A stretch of DNA of 64,000 bases, taken from NCBI RefSeq assembly GCF_019711395.1, contig NZ_JAIGNL010000001.1, positions 930,001 through 994,000 on the forward strand, read 5' to 3'. Source of the stretch: Qipengyuania xiapuensis. GTDB taxonomy: Bacteria; Pseudomonadota; Alphaproteobacteria; Sphingomonadales; Sphingomonadaceae. Position numbers and translations under genes: made by a program. Shown here piece after piece: positions 8,446 to 17,319 of the stretch (positions are counted from its first letter, which is position 1; each line of letters begins with the position of its first letter). A model generated the notes under the pieces. It made no database searches. It worked only from the letters and a program-made list of their open reading frames with translations, and was not told the DNA's origin.

Positions 8446-9726
8446 CTAGGCTGCTTCAGGCTCCAGCGGCGCCTGGCGGGCCGCGATGAAATAGAACAGC
8501 GTGCCAAGCGCAAACAGGCCGAAGAAGGTGATCCACGCCTGCGCATCGGCGTGGCTCGCGACCCAGCCGGTGCTGACGAATGCGAGGCCCGCCACCACTG
8601 CGCGTAAAGGATTTAGTGCGCCGTCGCGCTGCTCGAGCACGGGCAGGGCAGCGGCGCTGACCAGATAGGTGAAGAGCCGCGTCAGCGTGCCGGCCAGTGC
8701 AAGCGCTTCGAAGCCTTCCCAGAGGCCGAATGCAATGCCTGCTACGCCGTAGAAGATGATCGAATTCGAGGGCGTCTGCCACCGCGGGCTGACGCGCGCG
8801 AACCAGCGCGGAAGCATGCCGCGTTCGGCCATGCCATAGGTCATGCGTGGCAGACTCACGCCGCCCTGGAAGTTGTTGCCCGCAATGCTGAATGCGGCGG
8901 CAAAGACGATTGCGAATGCGCCGAACTGCCCCATGCTGACTTCGGCAGCTCCGGCAAGGGCATTGTCCTCGCCCCCGGTGCCGGGACCGATGGCAAGGAA
9001 TGCCCAGATGATCGCCATGTAGAGCAAGGTCACCGCGCCGAGCGTGGTGAGCAGCGCCAGCGGCACATCACGCTTGGGCCGTTTCATCTCGCCTGCGGGC
9101 AGCACGACTGTCTCGAAGCCCATGAAGGCATAATAGAGCAGCAGCACGACGGTCTCGACCTCGCCGAATTCGGGCAGTGCGAAGGTCACATCGTTCGTTC
9201 CGGCAAAGAGAGCGGAAACGACCAGCAGGCCGAGCGGGGCCAGCTTGAGGATCGTCATCAGACCCAGCGCGCCCACTGATTTCCTCATCCCGAACAGGTT
9301 GATTGCCGTCAGGATGGCGATGATCGTCGCGACCGCTCCAACCCGCATTACCGGATCATTGAGAACGGGAAACAACGCCCCGAGATAGGCGACCATCACA
9401 TGCGTATTGGCCGCCACGGTCACGATCGCGCTCATGTAGCGCATCCAGCCCGCCTGATATCCGATGAAGCGTCCGAACGCCGCCTCGCCGTAGAGGACGG
9501 GGCCGCCCGAATGGTCGAAGCGCGTCGCAAGCCATGCGAAGACGAGGATCAGCGGGGCAAACAGGAGGCCACCTGCCAGCATCAGCCAGGGCGCAAAATC
9601 GCCGACAGCGGCCACGAGGATGGCGGGCATGGCGAAGATGCCTGCCCCGATCATGCCGTTTACCGGGAAGAGTGCCGTACCCCAGAATCCGACCGTACGT
9701 GGCGGTGCGATTGTTTTTCCGTCCAT
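8446..9726 (-). CDS. APC-superfamily amino acid permease
   Basis: Inner-membrane amino-acid/polyamine/organocation transporter with about 12 hydrophobic segments, 426 aa from ATG 9726. TM1 carries the broken-helix motif G-M-I-G-A-G-I-F-A characteristic of APC transporters. A second helix-break motif follows near residue 78 (F-G-R-F-I-G-Y-Q-A-G-W). The open frame extends seven codons to a TTG at 9747, but ATG is preferred. It diverges from uvrC with only 65 bp between the starts. The substrate cannot be read from the sequence; neutral amino acids would be a guess. Confidence 0.88.
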   Translation of the reverse strand: MDGKTIAPPRTVGFWGTALFPVNGMIGAGIFAMPAILVAAVGDFAPWLMLAGGLLFAPLILVFAWLATRFDHSGGPVLYGEAAFGRFIGYQAGWMRYMSAIVTVAANTHVMVAYLGALFPVLNDPVMRVGAVATIIAILTAINLFGMRKSVGALGLMTILKLAPLGLLVVSALFAGTNDVTFALPEFGEVETVVLLLYYAFMGFETVVLPAGEMKRPKRDVPLALLTTLGAVTLLYMAIIWAFLAIGPGTGGEDNALAGAAEVSMGQFGAFAIVFAAAFSIAGNNFQGGVSLPRMTYGMAERGMLPRWFARVSPRWQTPSNSIIFYGVAGIAFGLWEGFEALALAGTLTRLFTYLVSAAALPVLEQRDGALNPLRAVVAGLAFVSTGWVASHADAQAWITFFGLFALGTLFYFIAARQAPLEPEAA

Positions 9727-9791
9727 GGCGGCAGGGGATGGCGGCAAACGCGGCTTTGCACAAGCGATGCGAGCGCACTATCTCCACCTCC

Positions 9792-11771
9792 ATGTCGCGC
9801 ACGGGCTTTAGTTCCGGGGCAGGTTCCCCCCACGATCCGAGAGGAAAGGAGCGTTTCAACGAGGAACGCGCCACGAAGGTCGTGGCCAGCGCGCAGCCCG
9901 ATCTCGAAACCGGCATCAAGGTGATCCGCGAGACGGTGAAGACGCTGAAGCCGCGCCCCGGCGTCTACCGCATGCTCGATACGCGCGGTGACGTGCTCTA
10001 CGTCGGCAAGGCGCGCAGCCTGAAGGCACGCGTCGCGAACTACACGCAGGTAAAGGGTCTTTCGAACCGCCTCCAGCGCATGGTCAGCCAGTGCCGCGCG
10101 ATGGAGATCGTGGTCACCAATTCGGAAGCCGAGGCGCTGCTGCTCGAGGCGCAGCTGATCAAGCGCTACCGCCCGCCGTTCAACGTGCTGCTGCGCGACG
10201 ACAAGAGCTTCCCTTTCATCCTTTTGCGCGCCGATCACGCGTTCCCGCGCATCCAGAAGCACCGCGGCGCGCGGCGGGCCAAGGGCAATTACTACGGACC
10301 TTTCGCCAGCGCCGGATCGGTCAACAAGACACTGAACGCACTGCAGAAACTCTTCCTGCTGAGGAGCTGCACCGACAGCTTCTTCAACAACCGCGACCGG
10401 CCCTGCCTGCTCTACCAGATCAAGCGTTGCTCGGCGCCATGCGTCGGCCGGATCGACGAGGCGGGCTATGACGCGCTGGTACAGGAGGCGAAGGACTTCC
10501 TCTCGGGCAAGTCGAGCGCGGTGCAGGCCAATATCGAACAGCAGATGGCGAAGGCGGCCGAGGATCTCGATTTCGAGACCGCCGCGATCCTGCGCGACCG
10601 GCTTCGCGCGGCGACATTCATCCAGGGCTCGCAGGCGATCAACGCCAGCGGCGTGGGCGATGCGGACGTGTTCGCTCTTGCAGCCAAGGGCGGGCAGATC
10701 GGCGTGCAGGCCTTCTTCATCCGCGGCGGGCAGAACTGGGGCCACAAGGCCTTCTTCCCGAAGAACACGGGCGATCTCGAGCATCCCGAGGTGCTGTCCG
10801 ACGTGCTTTTGCAATTCTACGAGGAAGTGCCGCCGCCCAAGACCATTCTCGTCGATCGCGAACTGGCCGAGCAGGAGCTGATTGCCGAAGCTCTGGCGGA
10901 GAAAGCTGGCCACGCGGTCGTGATCTCGATCCCGCAGCGCGGCGACCGCCGCAAGCTAATGCAGCAGGCCTCGCGCAATGCCACCGAGGCACTGGACCGG
11001 CGGCTGGCCGAAAGCGGCACCAAGGCGCAGCGCATGCGCGAGCTGGCGGAGTTCCTCGAACTCGACGAAGTGCCGCAGCGTATCGAGATCTACGACAACA
11101 GCCATATCCAGGGCGACAAGGCGCTGGGCGCGATGGTGGTTGCCTCGCCGGAAGGCTTCGAAAAGGGCCAGTACCGCAAGTTCAACATCAAGCAGGCGCA
11201 GACGAACGACGATTTCGGAATGATGCGCGAAGTCATGGCGCGCCGTTTCCGCAAGCTCGCCGAAACCGAGCGCGATGACGAGAATTCGCCAAAGGGCAAG
11301 GGTCATGAGGCTATCTGGCCCGACCTCCTGCTGATCGACGGCGGCAAGGGACAGGTGTCCAGCGTCATGGCCGTGCTGGAAGACCTCGGTATCGCGGATG
11401 ATGTGCCGGTCATCGGTATCGCGAAGGGCCCGCATCATGGCCGCCAGGGGCGCGAGGTGTTCCACTTCCCCGACGGGCGCGAGAAGACGCTGCCGGTGAA
11501 TTCACAGCTGCTGTTCTACCTCCAGACCCTGCGCGACGAAGTCCACCGCTTCGCCATCGGCGCACACCGCGCCAAGCGCAGCCGCGCGATCACCGCATCG
11601 CCGCTCGACGAGATCCCGGGCATCGGCCCTGCACGAAAGCGGGCCTTGCTGCTGCATTTCGGCACTGCCGGGAAGGTTCGCGCTGCGGCGCTTGACGATC
11701 TCAAGCGTGCACCGGGTATAAGCGAGGGTGTGGCACAGCAAATTTACGACTTCTACCATGCAGGAGGGTGA
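9792..11771 (+). CDS. uvrC: excinuclease ABC subunit C
   Basis: Makes both incisions in nucleotide excision repair, recruited by UvrB. 659 aa from ATG 9792; no purine-rich ribosome site is visible before it, so the message may be leaderless or start elsewhere nearby. Domains in order: GIY-YIG nuclease (G-V-Y at 57-59, L-Y-V-G-K-A at 69-74), a Cys cluster with C-S-A-P-C-V-G, the UVR UvrB-binding helix pair (about 245-275), the RNase H-like 5' nuclease (E-I-Y-D-N-S-H-I-Q-G and L-L-I-D-G-G-K-G-Q), and C-terminal helix-hairpin-helix (I-P-G-I-G-P-A-R-K-R). The stop overlaps the next gene by 14 nt. Confidence 0.95.
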   Translation: MSRTGFSSGAGSPHDPRGKERFNEERATKVVASAQPDLETGIKVIRETVKTLKPRPGVYRMLDTRGDVLYVGKARSLKARVANYTQVKGLSNRLQRMVSQCRAMEIVVTNSEAEALLLEAQLIKRYRPPFNVLLRDDKSFPFILLRADHAFPRIQKHRGARRAKGNYYGPFASAGSVNKTLNALQKLFLLRSCTDSFFNNRDRPCLLYQIKRCSAPCVGRIDEAGYDALVQEAKDFLSGKSSAVQANIEQQMAKAAEDLDFETAAILRDRLRAATFIQGSQAINASGVGDADVFALAAKGGQIGVQAFFIRGGQNWGHKAFFPKNTGDLEHPEVLSDVLLQFYEEVPPPKTILVDRELAEQELIAEALAEKAGHAVVISIPQRGDRRKLMQQASRNATEALDRRLAESGTKAQRMRELAEFLELDEVPQRIEIYDNSHIQGDKALGAMVVASPEGFEKGQYRKFNIKQAQTNDDFGMMREVMARRFRKLAETERDDENSPKGKGHEAIWPDLLLIDGGKGQVSSVMAVLEDLGIADDVPVIGIAKGPHHGRQGREVFHFPDGREKTLPVNSQLLFYLQTLRDEVHRFAIGAHRAKRSRAITASPLDEIPGIGPARKRALLLHFGTAGKVRAAALDDLKRAPGISEGVAQQIYDFYHAGG

Positions 11772-12423
11772 GAAGCTCACTCCGCTGCGGCGCTGGCTCA
11801 GGATCGGCGGAATTGCTGCGGCCCTGTTTATCCTGCCCATCCTCATCATCCTGCCCTTCGGCGACCGGCTGGTCGATATCGCGCGCAATCTCGGATCGCA
11901 AAGCGCGGCTGCGGCATTCCTCGCCGTCATTATGCTGCTCGCGCTCGATAGCGTGGCGATCATACCCCATGGACTGGTCGGGGCGCTTGCGGGCTCGGCG
12001 CTGGACTGGCCGCTGGCGGCAGCGGCGACCTGGGTGGGGATCATGGTCGCGAGCTGTATCGCCTATGCCATCGGGCGCTTCGCCGGACGACCGCTCGCCC
12101 GGCGCCTGCTTGGCGCGGACGATCTCGCGGCCGCCGAGGGTAGGGCCGCCCGCATATCCGCGCTCCTGCTGTTCGCGACGCGGCCGGTGCCTGTGCTGGG
12201 CGAGGTGATCCTCGTTGCCGCGGGTATCGCCCGCTATTCCTTTCGCCGTTTCCTGCTGGCGATCGGCAGCGCGAACCTAGTCCTCGCGCTGGCCTATACC
12301 GGGCTGGGCGGGGCGATCGGCGCCAGCGATCCGGAACGGCTGATGCTCATTGCGACGCTGGGCATTCCGGCGGCAGGCGGTATTGCCTACGCTCTCGTCC
12401 GATTGGTCTCGAAGAAGCGCTGA
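11758..12423 (+). CDS. VTT/DedA-like integral membrane protein
   Basis: 221-aa inner-membrane protein with several hydrophobic helices. The central part resembles the VTT (TVP38/TMEM64, formerly SNARE-associated) domain, with A-L-A-G-S-A-L-D-W at about 77-85 and G-R-F-A-G-R-P-L-A-R-R near 107-117. A conserved-type F-A-T-R-P-V-P-V-L-G-E segment follows. VTT proteins include phospholipid scramblases and undecaprenyl-phosphate or lipid transporters; the cargo here is unknown. ATG 11758 lies inside the last codons of uvrC, implying coupling. The C-terminus ends in a basic S-K-K-R. Confidence 0.75.
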   Translation: MQEGEKLTPLRRWLRIGGIAAALFILPILIILPFGDRLVDIARNLGSQSAAAAFLAVIMLLALDSVAIIPHGLVGALAGSALDWPLAAAATWVGIMVASCIAYAIGRFAGRPLARRLLGADDLAAAEGRAARISALLLFATRPVPVLGEVILVAAGIARYSFRRFLLAIGSANLVLALAYTGLGGAIGASDPERLMLIATLGIPAAGGIAYALVRLVSKKR

Positions 12424-12452
12424 CTGGGCGCATCTCTATTTTTTCGCGGAAA

Positions 12453-12466
12453 TTGCGCTGGATCAA
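12453..12466 (+). promoter_or_regulatory. degenerate FNR/Crp-like box upstream of the universal stress gene
   Basis: The 14-mer TTGCG-CTGG-ATCAA keeps TTG and a full ATCAA half-site with the 4-bp spacing of an FNR site, but two bases of the left half differ. It is centred about 94 bp before the uspA-type ATG. Universal stress genes are common FNR-type targets, and an FNR-type regulator is encoded at 55264-55944. Confidence 0.35.
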
Positions 12467-12553
12467 TGAAGCGCTGCACGTCGCGGCCTAGCCTGATGGC
12501 AATGCTGGAGAGGAGAATTGTCCTCGATCAGCCTGCCAATCAGGAGACCTGCG

Positions 12554-13375
12554 ATGAAATCCATCCTCTTCAACGCCCATGCCGACGCCGGCCATGCCCG
12601 GCGGCTCGACGCGGCACTCGACCTGGCGCGCGCATTCGACAGCCACCTGACGGTTCTGGCTGCCATTCCCTACGAGGCGTCGGCGGCAATCGATCCCTAT
12701 GGCGCCGCCTTTGCGGCGATGGTGCCGGTCTGGCGCGAGCAGGTGCAGACATTGCGCGAAGAGACCGAGAAAGACCTCGCGAACGAAGGCGTACCGTGGG
12801 ACTGGGTGGAGAAAGCAGGGCCGGTGTCACTGGCCCTGCTGCAGCGTTCCTCGCTGGCGGACCTCGTGATCCTGGGTGAACGTGATCCGACGTCCGGCGG
12901 CAAGGCTCCTTCCTTCACGGCCGGCGAACTCGCCGTAACCGCGAACTGCCCGGTCCTAGTCCTGCCCGACGATTGCAAGCGCCTCGATCCGGACAAACCG
13001 GCGCTCGTCGCGTGGGACGGATCGGCGGAAAGCTCGCATGCGCTGCGGGCAGCCGTTCCGCTCCTCAAGCGGGCGAGCACGGTCTATCTTGCCACCGTGC
13101 GCAGCGAGAAGCCCGCCAAGCGCGACCGGTTCGACCTGCCACCGGTGCGCGGGGCAGACTATCTATCGCACCACGGCATAAGCAGCGAAGTGGTCGAGCT
13201 CGAGCCCGACGCGAAGGGCACGGCCCACACGCTGCTCAACGCCGCAGAGGTTCGCGGAGCCGGCCTCATCGTGATGGGCGCCTACGGCAGGACGCGTGTC
13301 GCCGAATGGATCTTCGGCGGCGTGACCCGCGCCATGCTGTCGGACGTGCGTATCCCGTTGTTGCTCAAGCACTGA
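12554..13375 (+). CDS. universal stress protein, tandem UspA domains
   Basis: 273-aa cytoplasmic stress protein with two UspA folds, about residues 1-140 and 150-273. The second half carries the ATP-binding type pattern G-A-Y-G-R-T-R-V-A-E-W-I-F-G-G-V-T-R near 245-262; the first half is more degenerate. ATG 12554 is chosen because GGAG sits 8 nt upstream; the open frame starts earlier. Members of this class respond to starvation, oxygen limitation or envelope stress. A weak FNR-like box lies upstream. It converges with the DEAD-box helicase, 24 bp away. Confidence 0.88.
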   Translation: MKSILFNAHADAGHARRLDAALDLARAFDSHLTVLAAIPYEASAAIDPYGAAFAAMVPVWREQVQTLREETEKDLANEGVPWDWVEKAGPVSLALLQRSSLADLVILGERDPTSGGKAPSFTAGELAVTANCPVLVLPDDCKRLDPDKPALVAWDGSAESSHALRAAVPLLKRASTVYLATVRSEKPAKRDRFDLPPVRGADYLSHHGISSEVVELEPDAKGTAHTLLNAAEVRGAGLIVMGAYGRTRVAEWIFGGVTRAMLSDVRIPLLLKH

Positions 13376-13399
13376 TCGGCCCGCAAGCCGGCGCGCTTC

Positions 13400-15205
13400 C
13401 TACTTGCGGTTCTTCGGAGCCTTGGCGGCCGGCTTGCGCTTGCCGGCGAACTTCTGGCCGCCCGGCTTCTTGCCGCCGAACTTGCCCGCCTTGTGCGGCG
13501 GCTTGCCACCCTTCTTGTGCGGGCCCTTGGCGAAGGGCTTGGGGCGCACCGGACCATCGCCGCGCATGGCGCGGTTGCGGCGCGCCTCGATGCGCGGACC
13601 CTCGGGTGCCTCTTCGATCAGGATCGCATCCTGCTCGTCTTCCTGCGACGCCGTGCGGGCGACCGCCTCGGCGAATTTGGACGCAACAGCCGTGGGGACC
13701 TGGAACCAGGTCTCGAACTGGCCGACGCGGATAGCGCCGATCTCGTTGCGCGTGATGTGCCCGCGGCGGCAGAGCAGCGGCAGGATCCAGCGCGGTTCGG
13801 CGTTCTGGCGGCGGCCGACACCGATCTTGAACCAGACCACGTCCTCGAAACCGGGGCGATGGCGATCGGCCTTGGCCTTGTCGCGTGCCTCCGGCGTATT
13901 CGGGATGAGCTCCTCGGGCTGCGGCATCTTCGCGCGATGCGACTGCACCAGCGCCGCCGCGATGTCTTCCGCCGAGCGCTTTTCCATCAGTTCGCGGGCC
14001 AGCTCGCGGTCGTAATCGTCAAACTCGACCGGCGCGGTGAGCGTCTCCATAAGGCGCGAGCGATCCTTCGCGCGGATCTGCTCGGGCGTGGGCGCGTCCA
14101 TCCACTCGGCTTCGATCTTCGCGCCGCGCAGCATGCCTTCGACACGGCGACGGCGGTTGTAGGGCACGATGATCGCCGCCGTTCCCTTCTTGCCTGCGCG
14201 TCCGGTGCGGCCCGAGCGGTGCTGGAGCGTCTCCGCATCGCGCGGAATCTCGACATGGATGACGAGGCTCAGCGTCGGCAGGTCGATCCCGCGTGCGGCG
14301 ACATCGGTGGCGACGCAAACGCGCGCGCGCCGGTCACGCAGGGCCTGCAGCGCCTGGTTGCGCTCGCTCTGCGAATGCTCACCCGAAAGCGCCACGACGG
14401 CGAAGCCACGTTCCTGCAGCGTTGCATGGAAGCGGCGGACATTGTCGCGCGTCGCGCAGAACAGGATCGCCGTCTCCGCCTCGTGATAGCGCAGCAGGTT
14501 GACCACCGCGTGCTCGACCTCGGCGGGCGAGACGGTGATCGCCTGGTAGCTGATATCGCCATGCCCGCGGTCCTCGCCGACGAGGCTGAGGCGCAGCGCG
14601 TCGCTCTGGTAGCGTTCGGCCAGACGCACGATCGGGCGCGGCATGGTGGCCGAGAACAGCAGCGTGCGGCGGCTTTCGGGCGTTGCGTCGAGGATCTCTT
14701 CGAGGTCCTCGCGGAATCCCATGTCGAGCATCTCGTCAGCCTCGTCGAGCACCACGCCCGCGAGACCCGACAGGTCCAGCGCGCCGCGCTCGAGATGGTC
14801 GCGCAGGCGCCCCGGCGTACCGACGACGATGGCAGGGCCCGCGCGCAGCGCACGGCGTTCCTTGCTCGCGTCCATCCCGCCGACACAGGTCGCAATGCGC
14901 AGGCCGGCACCCGCATAGAGCCAGCCGAGCTCGCGGCTGACCTGCAGCGCAAGCTCGCGCGTCGGTGCGATGACGAGGAGCAACGGGCTTTCGACCAGCG
15001 CGAGGCTGGCAGTCTCGGCTAACAGCGTTTCGGCCATGGCGAGGCCGAAGGCGACGGTCTTGCCCGAGCCGGTCTGCGCCGAGACGATCAGGTCGCGGCC
15101 ATGCGCCTCGGGCTCGATGACGGCGGCCTGGACCGGGGTGAGGGCGGTATAGCCGCGCGCGGAAAGGGCATCGGCGATGACCGGCGGCAGGGTTTCGAAA
15201 GACAT
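13400..15205 (-). CDS. DEAD-box RNA helicase with DbpA-type RNA-binding domain
   Basis: ATP-dependent RNA helicase acting in ribosome assembly or cold-shock mRNA unwinding. 601 aa from ATG 15205 (M-S-F-E-T-L-P). Motifs in order: Q-motif region, A-Q-T-G-S-G-K-T (I), P-T-R-E-L-A (Ia), D-E-A-D (II), S-A-T (III), H-R-S-G-R-T-G-R-A-G (VI). A DbpA/CsdA-like RNA-binding fold follows at about 450-525, and the last 60 or so residues are a Lys/Gly/Pro-rich basic tail. The leader upstream (15206-15386) is about 180 bp with no gene; a structured 5' leader would be usual for a cold-shock helicase, but I see no decisive element. Confidence 0.93.
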   Translation of the reverse strand: MSFETLPPVIADALSARGYTALTPVQAAVIEPEAHGRDLIVSAQTGSGKTVAFGLAMAETLLAETASLALVESPLLLVIAPTRELALQVSRELGWLYAGAGLRIATCVGGMDASKERRALRAGPAIVVGTPGRLRDHLERGALDLSGLAGVVLDEADEMLDMGFREDLEEILDATPESRRTLLFSATMPRPIVRLAERYQSDALRLSLVGEDRGHGDISYQAITVSPAEVEHAVVNLLRYHEAETAILFCATRDNVRRFHATLQERGFAVVALSGEHSQSERNQALQALRDRRARVCVATDVAARGIDLPTLSLVIHVEIPRDAETLQHRSGRTGRAGKKGTAAIIVPYNRRRRVEGMLRGAKIEAEWMDAPTPEQIRAKDRSRLMETLTAPVEFDDYDRELARELMEKRSAEDIAAALVQSHRAKMPQPEELIPNTPEARDKAKADRHRPGFEDVVWFKIGVGRRQNAEPRWILPLLCRRGHITRNEIGAIRVGQFETWFQVPTAVASKFAEAVARTASQEDEQDAILIEEAPEGPRIEARRNRAMRGDGPVRPKPFAKGPHKKGGKPPHKAGKFGGKKPGGQKFAGKRKPAAKAPKNRK

Positions 15206-15386
15206 TCTGGCTCGCAATACGAATAGGCGCCGCAGCGAAACGCGCCGCGGGGCAGGAAACAGGGCATGGATGAGGCCGCTCGTAACGGCAGCAAACGGCC
15301 GGCGCGTCCGATGTTCGGCTCCCACGCGACCTTGGTTGAGCGCGCCCCTACACGAGTGGGAGGGGTTTGGCTTGTGTTATTTTACC

Positions 15387-16553
15387 TCACCCCAGGATCA
15401 CATGCGGCAGGTACCGCGCGAGGTCCCTCGTGATGGGGCTGGCGTCCTCGCGGATCGACATGGCGACCGCCTCGTCGCCCACGATCCAGCTGCCGATCAC
15501 CGCGTGGTTCTCGCCCGAGCGGGCGAGCGGGGCGAAGGCCTGGACGATCGCGCCTTCCTCGCCGTAGCCCTCGTCGGGGCCGCGGTGGCGGCGCTCGCCG
15601 TCGTAGAGCGAGATATCGGCGCCTTCGCGGCTGAAGAAGGGCTTGCGTACATGGGGCCCGCGCGACAGGTCGCGGCCTTCGGGTGCATATTCGAAGAAAG
15701 TCGGTAGCAGGTTGGGATGGCCCTCGTTGCGCTCCCACAGGAGGGGGAGCATCGCCTTGTTCGAGAGGATTGCCTTCCATGCGGGCTCGATGAACAGCGT
15801 CTCGCTGCCGGCGACATGTGCGGCGAAGCTCTCGCGCAGCATGTCTTCCCACGGGTAGAGCTTGAACAGGGCGCCGATGCGGTAGCCTTCCTGGTCGACG
15901 AAGCGCCCGTCGTCGGTGACGCCGATCGAGGAGATGTCGAGGAAGCGGGTCTCCATGCCTGCCTGTCCGGCGAGGTCTTCGAGATAGGCGACCGTCGCGC
16001 GGTCCTCGATGTGGTCCTCCACGGCGGAGAAGTGCAGCAGGCTTCCGGCTTCGAGGATCGCTCCGAAACGCTCGATCAGGGCCTCGTGCAACCGGTTGAA
16101 CTGGTCGGCTTCCTGCGGAAGGCGGCCGAGTGCGATCATGTCTTCCAGCCAGCCCCACTGGAAGAAGGCGGTTTCGTAGATGCTGGTGGGCGTGTCGGCG
16201 TTGAATTCCAGCAGCTTGGCGGGGCCGGAGCCGTCATAGGCGAAATCGAAGCGGCCGTAGAGCGAGGGGTCGCCGTCGCGCCAGCTGGTCGCCACGACAT
16301 CGCGCATGGCTTCGGGAATGGCGAGCCGCTCCATCAGCTCCTGGCTCTCGCAGACCTCGTCCACGAGCTGGAGGCACAGGGCGTAGAGTTCGGTCGAGGG
16401 GTCCTCGATCTGGTTTTCCACCTCCTCCAGCGTGAACTGCCAGCAGGCGCGTTCGTCCCAGTAGAGATCGCCGTCGACATGGTGAAAAACGAAACCGTTG
16501 GCGCGCGCTGTTTCCTGCCAGTCCGGCCGTTCTTCGACTGTTTTCCTGAGCAT
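15387..16553 (-). CDS. glutathionylspermidine synthase-like ATP-grasp protein
   Basis: 388-aa ATP-grasp ligase of the C-terminal glutathionylspermidine synthase family (YgiC/YjfC type), lacking the N-terminal amidase of true Gss. Recognisable stretches are D-G-D-P-S-L-Y-G-R-F-D-F-A-Y-D-G, L-L-E-F-N-A-D-T-P-T-S (about 122-132), and the C-terminal Y-G-E-E-G-A-I-V-Q-A-F. YgiC-type proteins have ligase fold and ATPase activity, but the peptide or amine substrate is unclear. It is divergent from a DUF1190 lipoprotein, matching the ygiB/ygiC and yjfM/yjfC pairing in enterobacteria, which supports a joint envelope-related role. Confidence 0.9.
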   Translation of the reverse strand: MLRKTVEERPDWQETARANGFVFHHVDGDLYWDERACWQFTLEEVENQIEDPSTELYALCLQLVDEVCESQELMERLAIPEAMRDVVATSWRDGDPSLYGRFDFAYDGSGPAKLLEFNADTPTSIYETAFFQWGWLEDMIALGRLPQEADQFNRLHEALIERFGAILEAGSLLHFSAVEDHIEDRATVAYLEDLAGQAGMETRFLDISSIGVTDDGRFVDQEGYRIGALFKLYPWEDMLRESFAAHVAGSETLFIEPAWKAILSNKAMLPLLWERNEGHPNLLPTFFEYAPEGRDLSRGPHVRKPFFSREGADISLYDGERRHRGPDEGYGEEGAIVQAFAPLARSGENHAVIGSWIVGDEAVAMSIREDASPITRDLARYLPHVILG

Positions 16554-16638
16554 TCTAGAAACCGCGCCCCCTTCGAAAAGAATTTGTCAGGACTTTTCCT
16601 GTAACGCCATAGACATAACGGGAAATCGGGGACTTCCA

Positions 16639-17307
16639 ATGACGAATTCGGCAATTACTTCGCAGCGGCGCAAGCGGTCGGGCAGGGTTGCACTGACGAC
16701 CATGGCTGCCATCGGCGGCGGCGCAATGCTGTCGGGCTGCGGCGAGGCTTCGGCCGAGCAAGCCAAGGCGCCGGTGCAGGTTGCGAATGCCGAGACCGGA
16801 CAGGAAGTGCAGGTCTTCGAGAACGTCTTCGCCTGCGCCAAGGAAACCGGCCTCAGCCGCGAGGAATGCGCCGAGATGCGCGAGGAAGCCGTCGAGGTCG
16901 CCAAGGAAGAAGCACCGCGTTTCGAGGCGCTGGCCGATTGCGAAGCGCAGTACGGCGAGGGCAAGTGCGTCGAGGAAACCGGCAGCGAACAGCAGACTGC
17001 CCGCCGCAGCCACTTCTCGCCCTTCGTCACCGCGTTCCTGTGGAGCAAGACGATGTCGCGCCCCGTTCCGGCCTTTTCGGCGCCGGGTGGCGGTTACCAG
17101 ACCGGCCGCGGCGTGCGTCTCGGCTATGCCGGTGCGCCGGGCAAATATTATGCGGGCGCACGCGCATTCGAAAAGCCGCGCAGCATCCCCAAGGTCAAGG
17201 CTGCCTCGGCAATGGCGAAATCAGCAGGTTTCGGCGAAAAGAGCCGCGGCTGGAATCTCAACAGCCGCTCGGGCCGTACCGCCACCGCGTCCAGCCGCGG
17301 CGGCTGA
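16639..17307 (+). CDS. DUF1190 (YgiB/YjfM-like) lipoprotein
   Basis: 222-aa predicted lipoprotein. A basic N-terminus (R-R-K-R) and a hydrophobic stretch end in the lipobox L-S-G-C with Cys34, so the mature protein should be envelope-anchored. The middle carries the DUF1190 Cys-containing pattern V-F-A-C-A-K...E-C-A-E-M and A-D-C-E-A-Q-Y-G-E-G-K-C. The C-terminal half is Gly/Arg/Ser-rich and probably disordered. Function unknown. The neighbour on the other strand is the ATP-grasp protein that usually accompanies DUF1190. The usual DUF350 membrane partner is not seen here. Confidence 0.82.
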   Translation: MTNSAITSQRRKRSGRVALTTMAAIGGGAMLSGCGEASAEQAKAPVQVANAETGQEVQVFENVFACAKETGLSREECAEMREEAVEVAKEEAPRFEALADCEAQYGEGKCVEETGSEQQTARRSHFSPFVTAFLWSKTMSRPVPAFSAPGGGYQTGRGVRLGYAGAPGKYYAGARAFEKPRSIPKVKAASAMAKSAGFGEKSRGWNLNSRSGRTATASSRGG

Positions 17308-17319
17308 TGAGGCGGGCGC

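Noticed and set aside
13493..15022. 509-codon plus-strand frame opposite the DEAD-box helicase
   Set aside because: Antisense shadow of a clear helicase gene.
15340..15386. intrinsic terminator after the glutathionylspermidine synthase-like gene
   Set aside because: A short CCCCT/AGGGG pairing exists but the loop is long and no T-run follows.
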